From the NCBI GenBank assembly GCA_020348305.1, contig CP070746.1:5374539-5418300 (forward strand): DNA of 43,762 bases, written 5' to 3'. Under the pieces are notes generated by a model that searched no databases, had not been told where the DNA came from, and worked only from the letters and a program-made list of their open reading frames with translations. Origin of the DNA: Desulfobacterales bacterium. GTDB lineage: Bacteria > Desulfobacterota > Desulfobacteria > Desulfobacterales > JAHEIW01. The position numbers and the translations under genes were made by a program. This document shows, one piece after another, positions 1 to 7,446 of the stretch. How positions within the stretch are numbered: the first letter of the stretch is position 1; each line of letters begins with the position of its first letter.

Positions 1-915
1 AACTGGATACAAGATCAATATAAGTTGATCCGGAGTTTGGAGGTCTCACCCCGAAAACAAAAACAGATAACCCGCCAATTCTTGCAGCGCTTGCGAAATT
101 GGATTGTCCATGCGGATGCCGGTGAAGCGTTTCGTCTTCGGTTGCAAGCAGCCTTGGAAAAAACTTTCGGTGCGGACGGGACCTACGGGGTTTTTGTTCG
201 CAGCGATACCAATGTGGAAGATCTTCCGGGGTTCACGGGGGCGGGTCTCAACCTGACGGTAGCCAATGTTGTCGGTTTTAAAAACGTACTGAAGGCGATC
301 AACCGGGTTTGGGCATCACCGTTTACCGAGCGCGCCTATCAGTGGCGCCAGGCTTATATGGAGAATCCGGAACATGTATACGCATCGGTGTTATTGTTAA
401 AAAGCATACCTGTAGAAAAATCCGGAGTGATGGTTACGGCAGATGTGCACAGCGGGCAAAAAGGATGGCTTACCATTGCGGTAAATGAAGGGATTGGTGG
501 TGGTGTTTCAGGACAGACAGCCGAAGAATTATCGGTAAACATGCAAAGCGGCAGTGTTCGGCTGATGGCGCATGCAACAGAGCCATTCAAGCGTATTTTG
601 CTAACTTCCGGGGGGTTGGCAAAAATCCCGGCCAGTGGAACCGAAGCCGTCTTGTCTGAAGCCGATGTTGTGATTTTGATAAATTTTGCCAAGTCCGTGC
701 CCGTGCGCTTCCCTAGATTGCTGAACAGCGACGATCGACCGGTACCGGCTGATATCGAATTTGGTTTTTATCGGAACAAATTGATACTTTTTCAAATTCG
801 ACCCTTTCTGGAAAGCGCGCAGGCGAGACACAGCCTTTTTTTGAACGGCCTTGATCAAGTGTTAAGTGAAAAGCATGGGATTACAGTGAATTTAGACTCA
901 ATTCCTGGAGAGTAA
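1..915 (+). CDS. PEP/pyruvate-binding (PPDK_N) ATP-grasp domain protein, 5' truncated
   Basis: The frame is open from the first base, so the gene starts upstream of the window. The visible part matches the second half of the ATP-grasp domain of PEP synthase and pyruvate phosphate dikinase. It contains the conserved stretch VRSDTNVEDLPGFTGAG (about bases 200-250), a glycine-rich segment EGIGGGVSG, and the closing motif ADIEFGF...LILFQIRPF near base 800. Full-length PpsA/PPDK continue into a phosphohistidine domain and a TIM barrel; here the protein stops about 35 residues after the ATP-grasp motif, so it looks like a stand-alone nucleotide-binding domain. The stop is one base from the ATG of the serine hydrolase at 917, which implies co-transcription. 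The substrate is unknown. The family call is firm, the function is not. Confidence 0.75.
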   Translation, partial: NWIQDQYKLIRSLEVSPRKQKQITRQFLQRLRNWIVHADAGEAFRLRLQAALEKTFGADGTYGVFVRSDTNVEDLPGFTGAGLNLTVANVVGFKNVLKAINRVWASPFTERAYQWRQAYMENPEHVYASVLLLKSIPVEKSGVMVTADVHSGQKGWLTIAVNEGIGGGVSGQTAEELSVNMQSGSVRLMAHATEPFKRILLTSGGLAKIPASGTEAVLSEADVVILINFAKSVPVRFPRLLNSDDRPVPADIEFGFYRNKLILFQIRPFLESAQARHSLFLNGLDQVLSEKHGITVNLDSIPGE

Positions 916-916
916 T

Positions 917-2182
917 ATGAAACCGATTCTAAGGTTGGGCGTTTTTATTTTATGCCTGCTGGGGGCTTCATGGGCATGGTGCTATCCATTGGATGGCTAT
1001 CTGTATACCGGTATTTTGCGATTGGAGGGTTTTCGTTTGGCTCAGGAAGGCAAAGTGGCCGGTATCCGTTTGTATGCCGGCGCGTTGCTCCATCGTGAAC
1101 AAGTTGATTTACGGCTGTTGGAGCAACATGATTTCCAGGTTCCCGAGCCGGATGCTGAATTTACGGCAAAGGTCAAAAATCTTTTGGGCACCGAAGCGGA
1201 TCGTTACGGGGTTGCGGTGTTGGATTTGTCGAATCCTGAACAACCACTATATGCCGAGCATCGCGGTAATATCCGCGCCAATCCCGGCAGTGTGGGTAAA
1301 ATATTGGTCGCGTTGGGGATTTTTCAGGCCTTGGCTGATATTTATCCTGAAGATGTTGAAGCGCGGCTAAAGGTGCTGCGAAATACGATGGTTACCGCCG
1401 ATCAGTTCATCCAATCCGATCACCACAAAGTGCCTTTCTGGACCCTGAAGAGCAAAAAAATATGGTACCGCCCGGTACAGATCGGTGATCAGGCCAGTTT
1501 GTGGACGTATCTTGATTGGATGCTGTCTGCCAGTTCAAATGCGGCGGCCAGCATGGTCATCAGAGAGCTAATATTGCTGGTTCAATTTGGCAAAAATTAC
1601 CCCGTCAGCGATGGGGCGGCCAATAAATTCCTAACCGAAACATCCAAACAAGAACTTGCCGATTTGTTGTCTCAAGCCTTGCAAGGCCCGGTCACACGCA
1701 ACGGCCTTGATATTGAGCAGATTCGCCAAGGCTCGCTTTTTACATGGAAAGGAAAAAAGCTTGTGCCGGGAACCACCAGCTATGCCAGTCCAAGAGAATT
1801 GCTAAGCTATCTGGTAAAACTGGAGCAGGGTAAGCTCGTAGACGAATTTTCAAGTCTTGAAATCAAGCGGCTTATTTACATGACCCAGGGCCGAATCCGA
1901 TATGCCTCATCGCCGGCCTTGGCCAATGCCGCCGTCTATTTTAAATCCGGATCTTTATATAAGTGTAGAGCCGAATCGAATTTTAAATGTCGTAAATACC
2001 ACGGCAATGTTGTCAACATGCTCAATTCGGTGGCCATTATTGAATCACCAGCGCCAGAAAAGAAGCTCCATTACATGGTGGTGGTAATGTCGAATGTGTT
2101 GCGCAAAAATTCGGTGGTGGTTCATCAAACGTTGGCTACGAGAATACATCGATTAATTGAAACTTATCACAAGAAAAGATAA
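917..2182 (+). CDS. Secreted class-A beta-lactamase-like serine hydrolase
   Basis: A 421-residue protein with an N-terminal signal peptide (hydrophobic 5-21, probable cleavage near 22). It carries all three signatures of the penicillin-recognising serine hydrolase fold: S125-V-G-K128 (nucleophile and general base), S206-S-N208 and K343-S-G345. Class A beta-lactamases are usually about 290 residues; this one has roughly 90 extra residues before the nucleophile and an insertion between the second and third motifs, so it is more likely a peptidoglycan-active or other periplasmic hydrolase than a resistance enzyme. It begins one base after the PPDK_N-type gene and converges with another serine hydrolase, with two bases between their stop codons. 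The fold is clear and the substrate is inferred only. Confidence 0.78.
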   Translation: MKPILRLGVFILCLLGASWAWCYPLDGYLYTGILRLEGFRLAQEGKVAGIRLYAGALLHREQVDLRLLEQHDFQVPEPDAEFTAKVKNLLGTEADRYGVAVLDLSNPEQPLYAEHRGNIRANPGSVGKILVALGIFQALADIYPEDVEARLKVLRNTMVTADQFIQSDHHKVPFWTLKSKKIWYRPVQIGDQASLWTYLDWMLSASSNAAASMVIRELILLVQFGKNYPVSDGAANKFLTETSKQELADLLSQALQGPVTRNGLDIEQIRQGSLFTWKGKKLVPGTTSYASPRELLSYLVKLEQGKLVDEFSSLEIKRLIYMTQGRIRYASSPALANAAVYFKSGSLYKCRAESNFKCRKYHGNVVNMLNSVAIIESPAPEKKLHYMVVVMSNVLRKNSVVVHQTLATRIHRLIETYHKKR

Positions 2183-2184
2183 GT

Positions 2185-3072
2185 CTACTGCACCATAGGT
2201 GCGGACTCACAAACGAGTTCGTCGAGGGCAACGATCAGCTCCGTCAGCCATTTGTCGCCGTGGGAACTTTTGGCCAACGCCACCGCGATATAGTGGCGGC
2301 CATCATGCTCGATAATGGCGCTGTCGGAATGATATTGTTTCCAGGTGCCGGATTTACGATAGATGCGGGAGTTGGGATGAATCTTTTTAATTCCTTTGAC
2401 AAACTTGTGTTCGATGGCAGGATTTCCTAAGATTGATTTCATCAGCTGACTGAGTTCAGGGGAAACCAGCTGGCCGGTTTCTAACAAATAATAAAAGCGG
2501 GCAACCTGAAGAGCTGTTGCTCCATGGGAAAGATTATGCAAGGGATCGCGTTTAAAGGCGGGTGACTTGCCATATTCTTTGCCGACCCACAGGCCGCCAT
2601 TTTTTTCTGGATCATACAAACGATAGCGAGGTGATTGCAGCAGCTCGCTTAGGTACTCTTTTCCGACGCGATTGAGAATTTCGGTTGCCGCCTCATTGGA
2701 TGAATTGCGGATCATTTTTTTGAGCTTAACCAGGGTTTCGTCATCGAGGGTCATTTCCCCTTTTGAGATTCGATCAAATGCGCCAAGTAGGATGGCTATC
2801 TTCGGCAGACTGGCAGCATACATCATTTCGTTAGGATTGACATATGCCATGCGCGGGTTTAAAGGCTCGGTAATATCGACGACGACAACACTGAGAATTT
2901 TGCGATTAGCAGCCTCATCTAGGTTTAAAGAATACAGATAGCTTTCCAGTCCTTTTTGTAACGCCGGATCACAGGTTTCACCCAACGAAAGGGATTGTTG
3001 CTTGGCATATAACGGAATTGCAACAAGAAAGGCTAGGATAAGATATACAATAAAGCAGAATTTATACTTCAT
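2185..3072 (-). CDS. Secreted class-A beta-lactamase-like serine hydrolase (second copy)
   Basis: A 295-residue protein with a signal peptide (residues 1-23, ending LYA-KQ) and the three active-site signatures S88-L-P-K91, S124-S-N126 and K240-S-G-T243. Its length is close to class A beta-lactamases, but the usual ExxLN omega-loop motif (the deacylating glutamate) is not apparent, which would fit a DD-peptidase-like or otherwise specialised enzyme better than a true beta-lactamase. It faces the longer serine hydrolase at 917-2182 tail to tail and starts about 30 bp from the divergent transporter gene at 3103. The two hydrolases share motif order but differ in length, so they are distant paralogues and not a recent duplication. 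Confidence 0.75.
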   Translation of the reverse strand: MKYKFCFIVYLILAFLVAIPLYAKQQSLSLGETCDPALQKGLESYLYSLNLDEAANRKILSVVVVDITEPLNPRMAYVNPNEMMYAASLPKIAILLGAFDRISKGEMTLDDETLVKLKKMIRNSSNEAATEILNRVGKEYLSELLQSPRYRLYDPEKNGGLWVGKEYGKSPAFKRDPLHNLSHGATALQVARFYYLLETGQLVSPELSQLMKSILGNPAIEHKFVKGIKKIHPNSRIYRKSGTWKQYHSDSAIIEHDGRHYIAVALAKSSHGDKWLTELIVALDELVCESAPMVQ

Positions 3073-3102
3073 ATTAATAATTATTACTAATTATAACAGA
3101 GA

Positions 3103-4395
3103 TTGCAAGTGGAAACTTCAATACAGAAGATAATAGCAGAATGTAAGGGAAGATACATTGCCCTTCGAAAGCTGGGGATTCGAGCGACCTTTTTATTTTT
3201 TAACTTTTTTCTTATTATTATGGCCTTATACCAGCTGAAGCCCGCCAGTCGATCTCTTTTTATCGAGTATCTGGGCGCAGAAAGTTTACCTTATGTATGG
3301 ATTATAACTGCGTTCACTATGATTGTTTTTATCTCTTATTATCATCGACTAGTTGAACGTAAAAGCAGACTTCATGTGGTGATGGGGACATGTCTGGTAT
3401 TTAGCGGATTATTGATTTTGTTTCGCGCGTTGTTTAATTTTCCTGGGGCGGCAGTACCGATATGTTTTTATGTATTCGTTGATATTCTTAGTGTTGTACT
3501 GGTTGAACAATTTTGGAGTCTGACCAACTCTATTTACACTACCTATGAGGGCAAATCATGGTACGGCTTGGTCGGCACCGGTGGCGTGGTGGGTGGCGTG
3601 GTCGGCGGGGGGTTTTCGGCATTTTTAATCCAACACACCGCTTTGCAGACGCCGGATCTTCTTGTAACCGCGGCGGCTACCATTTTCCTCGTTTTTGTCC
3701 TCACCTGGGTCATGGGACGAGCCGGAATATATTGTGAAGTCGAACAGATCGTGAGTCTAAAAATGGCCAATAAGGGGGGGTGGCGAATCTTAGGCCACAG
3801 CCGGTATTTGTTACTGATCGCCGCGATTTTGTTGTTTGCACAACTGGTTTCTCCTTTAATCGATTACCAATTTTTAAATACGATTGAGGGTTTTTATCCG
3901 CAAAGAGAAGCACGGACCGCTTTTTTATCCTTATTTTTCAGTATACTTGGATTGATCTCTATTGGAATAAATTTAGGCTTTACCCCGCTTATTCACCGTT
4001 CTTTTGGTGCTATTGGTGGTTTGCTCGCACAACCGTTATTGATTAGCCTTTTTTCATGGTGTTTCTTGTTTCAATCAACGCTGTTTTTGGGTTGTGCCAT
4101 CAAGATCAGCGATCGGGGTTTATTTTATTCCATTAATCGTGCTTCAAAGGAACTACTATATATACCCGTGGATCCGGTAATTATATATCAAGCCAAAGCC
4201 TGGATTGATATGTTTGGATACCGGCTGTTTAAGGTCTTTGGATCCGTTTTGATTTTACTTTTCACTCAGTGGCTGCCTTTTGCGTTGAGTGTCGCCCAGC
4301 TTAGCTGGTTTACCATAAGTATCTGTGCGATTTGGATAGGGTTGATCTTGGTCCTGCGACTTGAGTATCGACTGGTGTGTCAAAATTCGGGATAG
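3103..4395 (+). CDS. Twelve-helix carrier resembling the ADP/ATP (Tlc/NTT) exchanger family
   Basis: A 430-residue integral membrane protein with about 12 hydrophobic segments and no signal peptide. Helix 5 is preceded by a glycine-rich loop (GLVGTGGVVGGVVGGG), and the region RASKELLYIPVDP followed by YQAKAWIDMFGYR resembles the conserved C-terminal half of the NTP/NDP exchange transporters known from Rickettsia, Chlamydia and plastids. Those proteins trade ATP for ADP or import nucleotides; distant relatives also occur in free-living bacteria, where the substrate is unknown. The start is TTG at 3103 or GTG at 3109; neither has a strong Shine-Dalgarno sequence. The gene diverges from the serine hydrolase at 2185-3072, with only 30 bp for both promoters. 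A general MFS carrier is the alternative. Confidence 0.6.
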   Translation: MQVETSIQKIIAECKGRYIALRKLGIRATFLFFNFFLIIMALYQLKPASRSLFIEYLGAESLPYVWIITAFTMIVFISYYHRLVERKSRLHVVMGTCLVFSGLLILFRALFNFPGAAVPICFYVFVDILSVVLVEQFWSLTNSIYTTYEGKSWYGLVGTGGVVGGVVGGGFSAFLIQHTALQTPDLLVTAAATIFLVFVLTWVMGRAGIYCEVEQIVSLKMANKGGWRILGHSRYLLLIAAILLFAQLVSPLIDYQFLNTIEGFYPQREARTAFLSLFFSILGLISIGINLGFTPLIHRSFGAIGGLLAQPLLISLFSWCFLFQSTLFLGCAIKISDRGLFYSINRASKELLYIPVDPVIIYQAKAWIDMFGYRLFKVFGSVLILLFTQWLPFALSVAQLSWFTISICAIWIGLILVLRLEYRLVCQNSG

Positions 4396-4450
4396 CTATA
4401 TTGATTGCGGATTGGTCCGGTTAGCGGGTTACGAGGTGCGGGGGTGGGAA

Positions 4451-4478
4451 GGCATAGAGCAAAGAGCATAGGGTTCAA
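4451..4478. repeat. Short degenerate heptamer array (four units)
   Basis: Four consecutive 7-bp units in phase: GGCATAG, AGCAAAG, AGCATAG and GGTTCAA. The array lies between the transporter stop at 4395 and the radical SAM gene at 4531. It resembles the heptamer-built elements at 20981, 32325 and 38652 in architecture, though the unit sequence differs. No function is evident. Confidence 0.5.
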
Positions 4479-4530
4479 GATTAACAATAACTAAATTAAT
4501 ATCTGACGTTTTTTAAACAGGGAGGTCGTC

Positions 4531-6138
4531 TTGGCCCTTGATGCCATTATAATTTCAGATTCCGGGGTGGATACGGTATCCGGTACGAATCCGTTAAGGC
4601 TTAATCTTGACGGAAGGACTGCGGATATTCAGGTGATATTGAATTATTTGAAGCATGGGGGTCAAATTAAAATACCCATCGAAGGCGACGGTTTCATGAG
4701 CTGGGCTTCGGCACCCAAATTGAACGGAATTTATCTGTTCAGTTATTTGATAAAACACACTTTTGACGTCGAGCTGATCAATAGCTTTTATAACGAAAAG
4801 AATCGATTTCGTCGTTTACTTGAACGTAGACCGCGAGCAGTGATTATATCCACCACCTTTATGGTTGGGAAACAAACTCTTAGAAAACTGATAGAAGATA
4901 TTCGCAATATAGCCCCCGATGTCTTCATCATCGTGGGTGGTTCTTTTGTATATTTATCCTATTTGATGCTGCAACGCTCCCATGAACCGAATTATGATAC
5001 AGCGTCTGCCAAAGACGATTTTCTCTTTCTCGGTATTGATGACGAACCTGCTGTTGACCTCTATATTATCAGTTTAAGGGGCGAACAAATCCTTTGTGAC
5101 GCTTTAGAAAAAATTAAGAAGTCCCAGCCGATCGATGACCTTCCCAACTCGGCACGATTGGAAGGCAGAGCTTATCATTTCACTCGGCAAATTGATGATA
5201 TAACGGAGGCCGATGGCTTTTTCATTGATTGGGAATCACTCCCTGGTTCCATCTTTAATGCCGGTGTCGTACCGATGCAGGCCAGCATCGGATGCTCATA
5301 TGATTGCGCTTTTTGCAACTTTACAAAGGATCGTCGGCTGACATGCATTAAACCGCTTGATAAGTTGGTTGCTGAATTGAAGGCTGTCTCTGAGCGAGGA
5401 ATTCGCTATGTATGGTTTGTGGACGATAACTTTAGATTGGGCAAGGGAGATCTGAACGCTGTCTGCCAACGATTTATTGATGAGGGTATCAGCATTCAAT
5501 GGATGACGTTTATTCGAGCCAGTACGTTGAAAAAAATAGATGTGGAGCTGCTTCGTCGTGCGGGTTGTACCGAGGTGCAATTGGGCCTTGAATCGGCCGA
5601 TCCACAAATGCTGAAATATATGAACAAAAAAACCAATCCTCATCTTTATGATGAGGTCCTTAAAAAGCTGCTTTCAGGTGGTATCAACTGTTCGTGTTAC
5701 TTTATCTTTGGTTTTCCCGGTGAGACCAATGAAAGTGTGCGCCGAACACGAGAATTTATCGAAAATCATGAATATCCCGAGTTCGAGGGCAATCTGGCAT
5801 GGTCTATTTATCCCTTTATTTTAACTCCGTTAAGCCCTATTTACAAACCAGAAATGCGAAAAAAATACAATTTGACAGGTTACCTGCATACGTGGCAACA
5901 CCAAACCATGAACACCGATCAAGCCAAGGAACATATCGTTAAAACCTTTTTTGAACTTAATAACTCAGGTCCGATTTACCGGGGGGACAATCTGGATATC
6001 TTTCATCGCATGGGTTCCAAAAGACGAAAAAGTTTCGAATCTGTTCGACATCGACTATCAAAGATTGCGCTCAAAGGGCAAATTGAGAAACAAGATATCA
6101 TTCAGTCCTTCAATCACGTCCTATCTGAAATGCTTTGA
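4531..6138 (+). CDS. Radical SAM protein with N-terminal B12-binding-like domain
   Basis: A 535-residue cytoplasmic protein. The radical SAM cluster motif is C255-x3-C259-x2-C262 inside GCSYDCAFCNF, followed by typical TIM-barrel landmarks: VWFVDDNF, a glutamate in QLGLESA, and IFGFPGET. Residues 1-200 look like the Rossmann-type cobalamin-binding region found in many B12/radical SAM proteins (TTFMVGK and IIVGGSFVYLSY), but the DxHxxG cobalamin-ligand motif is absent, so cobalamin may bind base-off or not at all. Translation probably begins at TTG 4531, four bases after GGAGGT (4521-4526); no in-frame ATG lies nearby. The gene appears monocistronic and converges with the M23 peptidase. The substrate cannot be predicted. 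Confidence 0.82.
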   Translation: MALDAIIISDSGVDTVSGTNPLRLNLDGRTADIQVILNYLKHGGQIKIPIEGDGFMSWASAPKLNGIYLFSYLIKHTFDVELINSFYNEKNRFRRLLERRPRAVIISTTFMVGKQTLRKLIEDIRNIAPDVFIIVGGSFVYLSYLMLQRSHEPNYDTASAKDDFLFLGIDDEPAVDLYIISLRGEQILCDALEKIKKSQPIDDLPNSARLEGRAYHFTRQIDDITEADGFFIDWESLPGSIFNAGVVPMQASIGCSYDCAFCNFTKDRRLTCIKPLDKLVAELKAVSERGIRYVWFVDDNFRLGKGDLNAVCQRFIDEGISIQWMTFIRASTLKKIDVELLRRAGCTEVQLGLESADPQMLKYMNKKTNPHLYDEVLKKLLSGGINCSCYFIFGFPGETNESVRRTREFIENHEYPEFEGNLAWSIYPFILTPLSPIYKPEMRKKYNLTGYLHTWQHQTMNTDQAKEHIVKTFFELNNSGPIYRGDNLDIFHRMGSKRRKSFESVRHRLSKIALKGQIEKQDIIQSFNHVLSEML

Positions 6139-6151
6139 AGAGATAGTATAT

Positions 6152-6171
6152 CAGTGCGATACTTAGCACTG
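6152..6171. terminator. Weak hairpin between convergent genes
   Basis: CAGTGC (6152-6157) pairs with GCACTG (6166-6171) around an 8-nt loop, just after the radical SAM stop and before the convergent M23 peptidase stop at 6246. No T-tract follows on either strand, so a terminator role is only a guess. Confidence 0.25.
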
Positions 6172-6245
6172 GAATGAGGGCCAAGACACTCAAAACCGGT
6201 CGAATCGAGAAAATATCAGCTGATGATTTCGAAGGGTCTTCACGC

Positions 6246-7175
6246 TTACTGTCCGATGATGGAGTCAATCACGTCGACAAACTGCAGCGGATCTACGTAG
6301 GTGCCGTTCACTTTTATTCCCCAATGCAGGTGAGGACCGTTGACTCTGCCTGTATTACCGGACAAACCGATTCGTTGCCCCTTTTCGATATGTTGATTGG
6401 GGCTGACATCGATTCTGCTGAGGTGGGCATAATTGGTAAAAACTCCTGTTCCATGGTCGATAATGACGATGTTGCCGGAAAAAAACAGATTTTTGGTCAA
6501 CCTGACGATTCCTGAATTGGCGGCATGTACAGATTTTCCTATCGGTGCTCGAAAGTCCACACCATTATGATAGCTTCTTAATTGACCGTTGAACATTCTT
6601 TTATTGCCGAATGGGCTGGTAACATCGCTGGTGAGCGGCAATTGAAAGATACCACTCCAAAATCGATCAAAACTACCACTCGAATAAATGCCCTTAACCT
6701 CCTTTTTTTCGCGCTTGACCCTGGCGAGGTCTTTTTTGCTCAAATTGACCTTTTGCGGATTAACTTTTAACTTTTCGGTTCTGTACTTTCCAACAACGAT
6801 GTTAAATGGAATCATTCTTGAATAAATACCATTGGAATCGGTCCATTCAACGATCAGGAAAGTCTGCCCCGGTTTGGCGTGCCATGGAATTGCAACCAAC
6901 CCTAAGAAAGCTCCATCGGATTGAACCGGATATTTGAAGACCGGTATGAGGTGGTCCTGAAATCGTATCTGCCAATCGGGTACTGGTTTGGCCAAAAGTT
7001 GAGTATCGATTTTCAGCAATATTGTACTCCCATTGACGGCTTCAATGGAGGATAACATAAACGGATAATATTGATGGGCCTGCTCAGTCCTTGGACGGCC
7101 GAAAGCTGCCGAGAGGCTGGCTAAAATGACAATGGTTACACCCCATATGACAATAATATAACGGGAATGTTTCAT
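6246..7175 (-). CDS. Secreted M23 (LytM-type) metallopeptidase
   Basis: A 309-residue protein with a signal peptide or anchor (residues 6-25), a beta-rich N-terminal region (about 35-130) and a C-terminal M23 peptidase domain (about 175-300). The zinc and catalytic residues are all present: H203-x3-D207 in SYHNGVDF, H251 in NYAHLS, and H282-x-H284 in GPHLHWG. It should therefore be an active endopeptidase cutting peptidoglycan cross-links in the periplasm, unlike the inactive EnvC homologue at 26585-28081. An N-terminal module before M23 is typical of cell-separation and spore- or lysostaphin-like hydrolases. The gene stands alone, converging on the radical SAM gene, with its upstream region shared with the end of gcdA. 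Confidence 0.87.
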   Translation of the reverse strand: MKHSRYIIVIWGVTIVILASLSAAFGRPRTEQAHQYYPFMLSSIEAVNGSTILLKIDTQLLAKPVPDWQIRFQDHLIPVFKYPVQSDGAFLGLVAIPWHAKPGQTFLIVEWTDSNGIYSRMIPFNIVVGKYRTEKLKVNPQKVNLSKKDLARVKREKKEVKGIYSSGSFDRFWSGIFQLPLTSDVTSPFGNKRMFNGQLRSYHNGVDFRAPIGKSVHAANSGIVRLTKNLFFSGNIVIIDHGTGVFTNYAHLSRIDVSPNQHIEKGQRIGLSGNTGRVNGPHLHWGIKVNGTYVDPLQFVDVIDSIIGQ

Positions 7176-7412
7176 TGTGTAACATATCCGGTCAAATTTC
7201 GGATGAAGGGCGGCTCAACATATATTCATCCTGTGTGAGATTATAAAGAATAAGGTTCATAAAGTATTTTAGTGAGTTACGCTTTTATTTTATCATTATT
7301 TAGTGCTATATTCATCAAGAATTATCAAATAGTCACGTCAGGATCTTCACAATGAAAGCATACGATCCCCTTAACATGCAATTAGAAATGGCGCACACAA
7401 GGTTGAATTTGG

Positions 7413-7438
7413 CAGGTGCAGTCGAAAGACTGCACCTG
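7413..7438. terminator. Perfect 11-bp hairpin with GAAA loop downstream of gcdA
   Basis: CAGGTGCAGTC (7413-7423) pairs perfectly with GACTGCACCTG (7428-7438) around GAAA. It starts nine bases past the gcdA stop codon on the minus strand. On the plus strand the loop is a GNRA tetraloop closed by C-G and is followed by TTTGTTGTC; on the minus strand the loop is TTTC and no T-tract follows. It may end or stabilise the gcdA transcript, or end a small plus-strand transcript. Confidence 0.5.
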
Positions 7439-7446
7439 TTTGTTGT

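Noticed and set aside
917..3072. The two serine hydrolases as beta-lactam resistance genes
   Set aside because: Only the general SxxK, SxN and KSG motifs are present; the lengths, missing omega-loop motif and context do not support a resistance role.
6174..6515. A plus-strand frame opposite the M23 peptidase
   Set aside because: It lies antisense to the catalytic domain of a convincing peptidase and shows no motif of its own.
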